NCBI GenBank assembly: GCA_902630355.1
Contig: CACOUL010000008.1
Span: forward strand, 1-64,000
DNA: 64,000 nucleotides
From: Planctomycetaceae bacterium
GTDB lineage: Bacteria; Planctomycetota; Planctomycetia; Pirellulales; UBA7805
Direction of reading: 5' to 3'
Below, one piece after another: positions 58,718 to 64,000 of the stretch (position 1 is the first letter of the stretch; each line of letters starts with the position of its first letter). The notes under the pieces were generated by a model that saw nothing but the letters and a program-made list of their open reading frames with translations, ran no database searches and was not told where the DNA came from. Position numbers and translations under genes: made by a program.

Positions 58718-60325
58718 ATGACGGATCGGAACATGGCGTGCGCTCGGCTGGTGCTGTTGGGAATCCTGGCAGTGGCGGTGTGGCCGTTTGAGGCCGCAGC
58801 CGATTCTCCGCTGCAAGAGCGAGCTGACAAGCTGCACATCGATCAGGCGAAGGTTGCCGACCAATACGACCGCTTCAAGAAAAATATTACGGACCTTGCC
58901 GATTTCTTGCGGCAGACCGATCCGGAGCGGGCCGAGGTACTTGAAAAGGCGGTTGCCCAGATGAATCGAGGCGACACCGTCGAGCGGTTCAAAACGATTG
59001 TGGGTGTACTCGGGCAAGACGCGCTTCTCATCGCCGACTTAGACGATGTACTCGCAAGTCAGGAGTCTCTGGAGACCGAACTGCAGGCCCTGTTGACGCT
59101 CCTTCTCACGGAAAACCGGCAAAGTGAAAACCAGTCGGAAAAGCAGCGGATTGCACGCTATCTGAAAGAGATCAATCGGATGATCCGTGCGCAGAAGGGA
59201 ATCTACGCTCAGACTGATCGGATCAGTCACCCCGAAGACTTGGCACCACGCCAATCGAAACTGGGAAAACAGTGTCAGGGGCTTGTGGAAAAGATGCAGG
59301 CTGCGGGCGAGAAGACGAACCCACCTGCTTCCGGGAAGTCAGGCGAGGAGGAGCCAGGCCCCGGAGAGAATCCCACTGAAAAAGACCCCACTGAAAAATC
59401 GCCGGAAGGTGTAGAGGGAAACAAGCCGCCGCAGGAAAAAGCCCCAGGATCGCCAGGCGAGAAGCAAGGGCAGTCCGGGGAGAAGCAGTCCGGGGAAAAG
59501 CAGCAATCCGGTAAGCTCACGCCCCAGCAGGCGGTTGAGCAAGCGCAGCAAAAGATGCAGGCGGCCGCCAAACGACTTGCGGAAGCAAAAAAAGAGGAGG
59601 CAGTGGAAAAACAACAGGAGGCGATTGCGGCGCTCGAGAAAGCCAAAGCTGAATTAGCCCGCATCCTCAGGCAGCTTCGTGAAGAGGAGATCGAGCGTGT
59701 GCTCGCACTGCTCGAGGCGAGGTTCCAGAAAATACTTCGCTTGCAAAAGAAGGTCTACGAACAGACCATCGTGCTCGACCAAACGCCACAAGAAGATCGT
59801 GATCGCCGGTTTGAAATCGAATCGAGTCGTCTGGGCGAAAAGGAATCGAAGATCGTCGCCTTGGTCGATGCGACGCTCATTCTTTTTAGAAATGAAGGTT
59901 CGGCGGTTGCCCTTCCGGAAGCATCGTTGCAACTGCGCGAAGACATGGAAATGGTGATGGTAAGGCTCGATCAGGCGGAAACCGGATCGATCACACAACA
60001 ACTCATGGAAGATATCATCGAATCCCTCGAGGAAATTCTGGCGGCAATCGAACGGTCGCAGGAGAATCAACAGCAGAGGCAACAGGCAGGCCAAGCGGGT
60101 GGCTCCGGCGATGCCGAGCAGCCCCTGGTCGATATGCTGGCGGAGTTAAAAATGATTCGCTCGTTGCAGTGGCGTGTGAATCGACGAACGGCCATGTACC
60201 AGGAGGTGTTGCTGGCGGGACGCTCGCCGCGGGAGAAACTCATGCCCGAATTGCGAAAGCTTGCAGACCGGCAAGCCCGCATCGAGAGGATCGCGAGAGA
60301 CATTGTGCTGGAAAATAATCGTTGA
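58718..60325 (+). CDS. Exported coiled-coil protein with Gly/Pro/Glu-rich linker
   Basis: A 535-residue protein with a signal peptide (CARLVLLGILAVAVWPFEAA), a helical N-terminal third, a low-complexity linker (about residues 205-270, rich in Gly, Lys, Pro, Glu and Gln, with GEKQSGEKQQSG-like repeats), and a long coiled coil. It follows the DUF4175-like gene by 73 bp. No enzyme motif is seen; probably an envelope scaffold of the Bat-like block. Confidence 0.85.
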   Translation: MTDRNMACARLVLLGILAVAVWPFEAAADSPLQERADKLHIDQAKVADQYDRFKKNITDLADFLRQTDPERAEVLEKAVAQMNRGDTVERFKTIVGVLGQDALLIADLDDVLASQESLETELQALLTLLLTENRQSENQSEKQRIARYLKEINRMIRAQKGIYAQTDRISHPEDLAPRQSKLGKQCQGLVEKMQAAGEKTNPPASGKSGEEEPGPGENPTEKDPTEKSPEGVEGNKPPQEKAPGSPGEKQGQSGEKQSGEKQQSGKLTPQQAVEQAQQKMQAAAKRLAEAKKEEAVEKQQEAIAALEKAKAELARILRQLREEEIERVLALLEARFQKILRLQKKVYEQTIVLDQTPQEDRDRRFEIESSRLGEKESKIVALVDATLILFRNEGSAVALPEASLQLREDMEMVMVRLDQAETGSITQQLMEDIIESLEEILAAIERSQENQQQRQQAGQAGGSGDAEQPLVDMLAELKMIRSLQWRVNRRTAMYQEVLLAGRSPREKLMPELRKLADRQARIERIARDIVLENNR

Positions 60326-60358
60326 GGCCTCGTTTTCCGTCAAGAAGGACCCTTTGAG

Positions 60359-61402
60359 ATGAAGCGACTTTCCTTTTGCCTACGGCTTGCGGCCATTTTG
60401 TTGGCCGTCGCGGTACCGTGCGCCGCAGCAGACTCGGGCGAACAGCCACCGCAGGAGGAACCCGCGATTGTCACGCGGCTCCAAGCGGCTCCGAGCCAGG
60501 AAGCGATACGCGACAGGTGGTTGGCCTATATGCAGGAGCAAAACATTCCAGCACAAACGCAGGCCGAGGTTCTCGAGTTATGGGAGGCGACCGAAGAGGA
60601 AGAAAAACTCAACCGCATGGTCGCTTCGATTGCGATTCTGCATCCTGAGTGGGTGTCGATGGCGGAAGCATCGCGGCGATCGCAAGCCGATCACGCCGAC
60701 GCGGAGGCGTGGCGCGAGCAGTCCGCGGTGCCACCCTTGGTCCGCGATCCCCTGCAGTTGTGGGTGGCCTTAGGCTGGATTCAGCAGGGACGGCACGCCG
60801 AGGCGGCAGCGCTGCTCGATGGGATTGCAACCGACCGGCTCGTCGATCCGGTATCCTACGCGTTTGCCCTGAGTGTGATTCACCACCAGAGGGCCAACAA
60901 ACAGCAGGGCCTTGAGTTGCTCGAATGGCTGCGAAAAGACGCCGATGCGGTCCCGCAACGCTATCGGGTATTGGCCGAGTTGATGTACGACGATCTTCAG
61001 CAACTCGAGCCCGGTTCGCTCGACGATATTTCGCGGCGGATGAAGCAGATTCGTCAACAACTCGATTTAGGACGCACTGGCGAAGGGGTTTTGCGGACAG
61101 AGGACGAGGTCATCGAGATGCTCGACAAACTCATCGAGGAGGAGTCGAAGAAGCAAGCGAGTCAGTCCCAGTCGGCCAGTTCCGGTGGGGCACCGTCGCG
61201 GCCGGCGGAGGAGAGTCGTTTGGCCGGGGGCAAGGGAGCGGGCCAAGTGACGAAGCGACCGGTCGGAAAATCGAGCGGTTGGGGCGATTTGCCGCCGAAG
61301 GAGCGCGAGGAAGCGATGCAGGAAATCAGTCGCGAGTTCCCCGCGCATTACCGCAAGGTGATCGAAGCCTATTTCCGTGAACTGGCGCGGCAACAGCAAT
61401 GA
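60359..61402 (+). CDS. Exported helical protein, unknown function
   Basis: A 347-residue protein with a signal peptide (FCLRLAAILLAVAVPCAAAD). The body is helical with TPR-like stretches (LWVALGWIQQGRHAEAAALL; FALSVIHHQRANKQQGLELL). The C-terminal part has GWGDLPPKEREEAMQEISRE and AHYRKVIEAYFRELA, a motif seen in related planctomycete proteins as far as I recall. It is 33 bp after the coiled-coil gene. Confidence 0.82.
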   Translation: MKRLSFCLRLAAILLAVAVPCAAADSGEQPPQEEPAIVTRLQAAPSQEAIRDRWLAYMQEQNIPAQTQAEVLELWEATEEEEKLNRMVASIAILHPEWVSMAEASRRSQADHADAEAWREQSAVPPLVRDPLQLWVALGWIQQGRHAEAAALLDGIATDRLVDPVSYAFALSVIHHQRANKQQGLELLEWLRKDADAVPQRYRVLAELMYDDLQQLEPGSLDDISRRMKQIRQQLDLGRTGEGVLRTEDEVIEMLDKLIEEESKKQASQSQSASSGGAPSRPAEESRLAGGKGAGQVTKRPVGKSSGWGDLPPKEREEAMQEISREFPAHYRKVIEAYFRELARQQQ

Positions 61403-61417
61403 CAGAGTGAGAGGAAA

Positions 61418-62719
61418 ATGTTTTTTCTATTGATTGCCCTCACCACGCAGAGCATTTCCTTGAATCTCTCCGCGCCGGAGGTGACGGTGCGTGCGATTGG
61501 CGGCGAGACGGTCACGGGCAAGCTGCTCGATTGGACAGAATCCGCAATGACGGTCGAGGCCGGCGAGGGCGAGCAACAGATTGACAACGAGGCGTTGGCC
61601 TCAGTGGCCTTTGTCCCCGTGGCGGGGTCTGCGCCGGCCGATGCATCGTTAACTTCCGCAATTCAAATTGAATTTGTCGATCGCAGTGAACTGATATCGT
61701 CGAACTTCACATCACTGGATCGCGAGGCAGCCATCACCGGGGCCACCATCACCGGGGCCACCAGCAGCGAGCATCGGTTTCCGCTCGACTCGGTCCGTTC
61801 GGTACGGTTCCCGCTCACCGATCCCGGCTTGCTTCGCGCGTGGGACCGACTGCGAAAAAAACCGCGACGGGTTGACCGGCTTGCGGTCCGCAAAGGAGAA
61901 GAGATCGACTACGTCGACGGGGTCATCTCGCGTGTGACGCCCCAGCGAGTCGACTTTCTGCTCGATGGCGAACTGATACCGGTCAAACGCACCAAACTCG
62001 TCGGCCTGCTCTTCGCGGATCGGAAGGTCGCCGCGATGCGGCCGGCCAGATGTCAGCTTTCGACGCGGGATGGATCGCGTCTCGTGCTCTCGGGTTGGGA
62101 GTATCAGCCCGATCACCTGGTCGCGAAAACGCCGGCGGGATTGTTGCTCCCCCTGCCCTACGCGGAGTTGCGTGAGATCGATTTTTTACGCGAAAGGATC
62201 GTTTACCTTTCCCGGATTAAACCGCTCCGTGCGGAGTGGACTCCCTACCTGGCGGTGGGCAATTTAGGCCCCACGCTCGCCGGTTTCTACGCACCCCAGC
62301 GGGAGCGAACGGGAGAAGCGGCCGAACGAGCCTCCACTGCCGGTCGCTTCGAGATCGTGACCTTGCCCATTGAGGATCCCGCCGATGGCTCGCTACGTCC
62401 TCCTGAGGTCGAATCGTATCGAGAGGGTTTGGCGATCCATAGTCAATCACGCTTGGTGTTCGATTTGCCGCGCGATGCGCAGCGTTTTGAAACCCGGGTC
62501 GGAATCGACGCGAGGACCGCGCATCTGGGGAGTGTCGACTTGGAAATATTGGCCGACGGCGAATCGCTGTTTGCCGAGGAGATTTCAGGTGAAACCGGCC
62601 CGCGCGATGTGTCTGTCGATATCGAGGGGGCCCAACGATTGGAAATTCGTGTGGGATTCGGTAAAAATCTGGACCTGGGAGATCGAGTGAATTTCTGCAA
62701 CGCTCGGATCGTAAAGTAA
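61418..62719 (+). CDS. NPCBM/NEW2-domain protein
   Basis: A 433-residue protein. It has a short hydrophobic N-terminus (MFFLLIALTTQSISLNL), then beta-rich sequence. The C-terminal 130 residues are an NPCBM-type carbohydrate-binding module (GLAIHSQSRLVFDLPRDAQR; VGIDARTAHLGSVDLEILAD). It probably binds cell-surface or environmental glycans. It lies 15 bp after the previous gene. Confidence 0.85.
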   Translation: MFFLLIALTTQSISLNLSAPEVTVRAIGGETVTGKLLDWTESAMTVEAGEGEQQIDNEALASVAFVPVAGSAPADASLTSAIQIEFVDRSELISSNFTSLDREAAITGATITGATSSEHRFPLDSVRSVRFPLTDPGLLRAWDRLRKKPRRVDRLAVRKGEEIDYVDGVISRVTPQRVDFLLDGELIPVKRTKLVGLLFADRKVAAMRPARCQLSTRDGSRLVLSGWEYQPDHLVAKTPAGLLLPLPYAELREIDFLRERIVYLSRIKPLRAEWTPYLAVGNLGPTLAGFYAPQRERTGEAAERASTAGRFEIVTLPIEDPADGSLRPPEVESYREGLAIHSQSRLVFDLPRDAQRFETRVGIDARTAHLGSVDLEILADGESLFAEEISGETGPRDVSVDIEGAQRLEIRVGFGKNLDLGDRVNFCNARIVK

Positions 62720-62797
62720 AATCAGCCGTACCGAGCGAAACCGCACAGAGCTAAATTGCACCGACGCATCACTTCACTTGCCACAAGCTGAGTCACG

Positions 62798-64000
62798 ATG
62801 AAACAAAACACGCTTACCATTCTGCTCGCCTGCTGTGGATTGTTCACTGCCGCGCAGAGTTGGAGCGAGGTGCCGCAGGAAGTGCTCGAGGCGGAAGCGG
62901 CCCGAGTCGACGTGGTGGCTGATGCGTCGGCCAGCACGCTTGCGGTTTTCGGGCCGCAGGGTGGCGGCGGAGGATCGGGCGTGGTGATCACGCCGGATGG
63001 ATATGCGCTGACGAACTTTCATGTGACGCAACCGGTCGGCAATGCGTTGAAGTGCGGGATGAGCGATGGCGTACTCTACGACGCGGTGATCGTGGGATCG
63101 GATCCCACGGGCGATGTGGCATTGATCAAGCTTTTCGGACGCGACGACTTTCCCTCGGCGGAGTTAGGCGACAGCGATCAGGTGCGAGTCGGTGACTGGG
63201 CTCTGGTGATCGGCAATCCTTTTCTCCTGGCGACCGATTTTAAACCGACCGTGAGTTACGGGTTGATTTCGGGCGTGCATCGCTACCAGTACCCTTCGGG
63301 CACCCTGTTGGAGTATGCCGATTGTTTGCAGACAGATGCCGCGATCAACCCGGGCAATTCCGGTGGCCCGCTGTTTGATGCGGCCGGCAGGCTGATTGGG
63401 ATCAACGGTCGCGGTTCGTTCGAAAAACGCGGGCGGGTCAATGTCGGGGTCGGCTATGCGATTTCAGTGAATCAGATCAAAAACTTTCTCAGTTATCTGC
63501 AGAGTGGCCGGATCGTCGACCATGCGACGCTCGGTGCCGTGGTCAGCACCGATTCCGAAGGCCGCGTGGTGGTCGCCGATATTCTCGAGACGAGCGATGC
63601 CTATCGCCGCGGTTTGCGTATCGATGACGAGATTGTCGCCTTTGCCGGTCGGCCCGTTCGCTCGGTGAATGGATTTAAGAATATTCTCGGCACCCTGCCC
63701 CGGCTCTGGCAGGTTCCGCTCGTGTATCGTCGAGATGGCGAAACGAGTTCGATCCGCGTGCGGTTGGCTGGCGTACACAGTGCGGGTGAGTTGGCCGAGA
63801 AGTTGAAAAAACCGGTGGTCCAACCGAACCCCGAGCGACCGGGTCCCGAAGGACCCGCGCCGCAGCCACCGATGCCACAGCCGCCGGCCCCGAAAAACCG
63901 AAAGATGCCTCCGGTGGTGGCTGCACATTTTGAAGCCAAGAGCGGCTATGCCAATTACTACTACAACCGGGAGCATCAACGGCGGCTGGCCGAGGCTTTC
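62798..64000 (+). CDS. HtrA/DegP-like serine protease (partial)
   Basis: Reads open to the window edge (401 codons, no stop). Signal peptide (TLTILLACCGLFTAAQSWSE), then a trypsin-fold protease with H75 (TNFHVT), D106 (GDVALIK) and S188 (NPGNSGGPL). One PDZ domain follows near residues 230-330 (ETSDAYRRGLRIDDEIVAFA). The downstream Pro-rich linker and AKSGYANYYYNREHQRRL indicate an extra C-terminal domain. It should be a periplasmic quality-control protease at the end of the Bat-like block. Confidence 0.93.
   Translation, partial: MKQNTLTILLACCGLFTAAQSWSEVPQEVLEAEAARVDVVADASASTLAVFGPQGGGGGSGVVITPDGYALTNFHVTQPVGNALKCGMSDGVLYDAVIVGSDPTGDVALIKLFGRDDFPSAELGDSDQVRVGDWALVIGNPFLLATDFKPTVSYGLISGVHRYQYPSGTLLEYADCLQTDAAINPGNSGGPLFDAAGRLIGINGRGSFEKRGRVNVGVGYAISVNQIKNFLSYLQSGRIVDHATLGAVVSTDSEGRVVVADILETSDAYRRGLRIDDEIVAFAGRPVRSVNGFKNILGTLPRLWQVPLVYRRDGETSSIRVRLAGVHSAGELAEKLKKPVVQPNPERPGPEGPAPQPPMPQPPAPKNRKMPPVVAAHFEAKSGYANYYYNREHQRRLAEAF

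Overview
The window looks like a chromosomal segment of a planctomycete, probably of the Pirellulales lineage. This is a judgement from gene content, not from a phylogeny. The signs are: proteins opening with an FDPYxxWLGIPxxDQPxxxYRLLG domain; a PEP-CTERM protein; large exported PQQ-like propeller and alpha/alpha-toroid proteins; a Bat-like operon; a planctomycete-style Ser/Thr kinase; and a 23S-5S rRNA unit with no 16S beside it.

Region by region. 1-7.5 kb (minus): four tandem paralogues with a cytoplasmic J-like domain, one membrane helix and divergent coiled-coil outer parts; the last runs off the left edge. 7.7-10.8 kb (minus): a VWA protein translationally coupled to a MoxR/BchI-type AAA+ ATPase. 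10.9-14.9 kb: a renalase-like FAD oxidoreductase divergent from folE, a PTPS/QueD-family gene and a cryptochrome/photolyase-related gene, which looks like a photorepair or light-stress module. 15-16.9 kb: a PEP-CTERM protein, tRNA-Val(CAC) and two TatA-type proteins. 17.2-22.8 kb (minus): a TPR - ExbB - ExbD - toroid-repeat operon. 23-31.1 kb (minus): a lipoprotein, an OprB-type porin, a guanine deaminase with a signal peptide, a BON-domain protein, a small membrane protein and a large TlpA-like thioredoxin.

31.2-36.4 kb (plus): tRNA-Ile(GAT), a methyltransferase of unlike composition, tRNA-Ala(TGC), then a separately promoted 23S-5S unit with leader hairpins and a strong terminator. The Ile/Ala tRNA pair normally lies between 16S and 23S, so it may be a relic of a broken rrn operon. 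36.5-43.1 kb: mostly housekeeping genes (ACT-domain protein, yaaA, Maf, an RluA-family synthase), a tail-anchored Ser/Thr kinase, tRNA-Phe(GAA) abutting alsS, and an HU-like gene.

43.5-64 kb (plus): a long, tightly spaced block: a giant PQQ-propeller/TPR protein, a toroid protein, MoxR, DUF58, two membrane VWA proteins, a DUF4175-like membrane coiled-coil protein, two exported helical proteins, an NPCBM-domain protein and an HtrA-like protease cut by the right edge. This resembles an expanded Bat system at the cell envelope. Its first membrane VWA gene appears to carry a frameshift at a run of seven T: the expected C-terminal membrane helix lies in the next frame, and that frame ends with an ATGA overlap onto the next gene.
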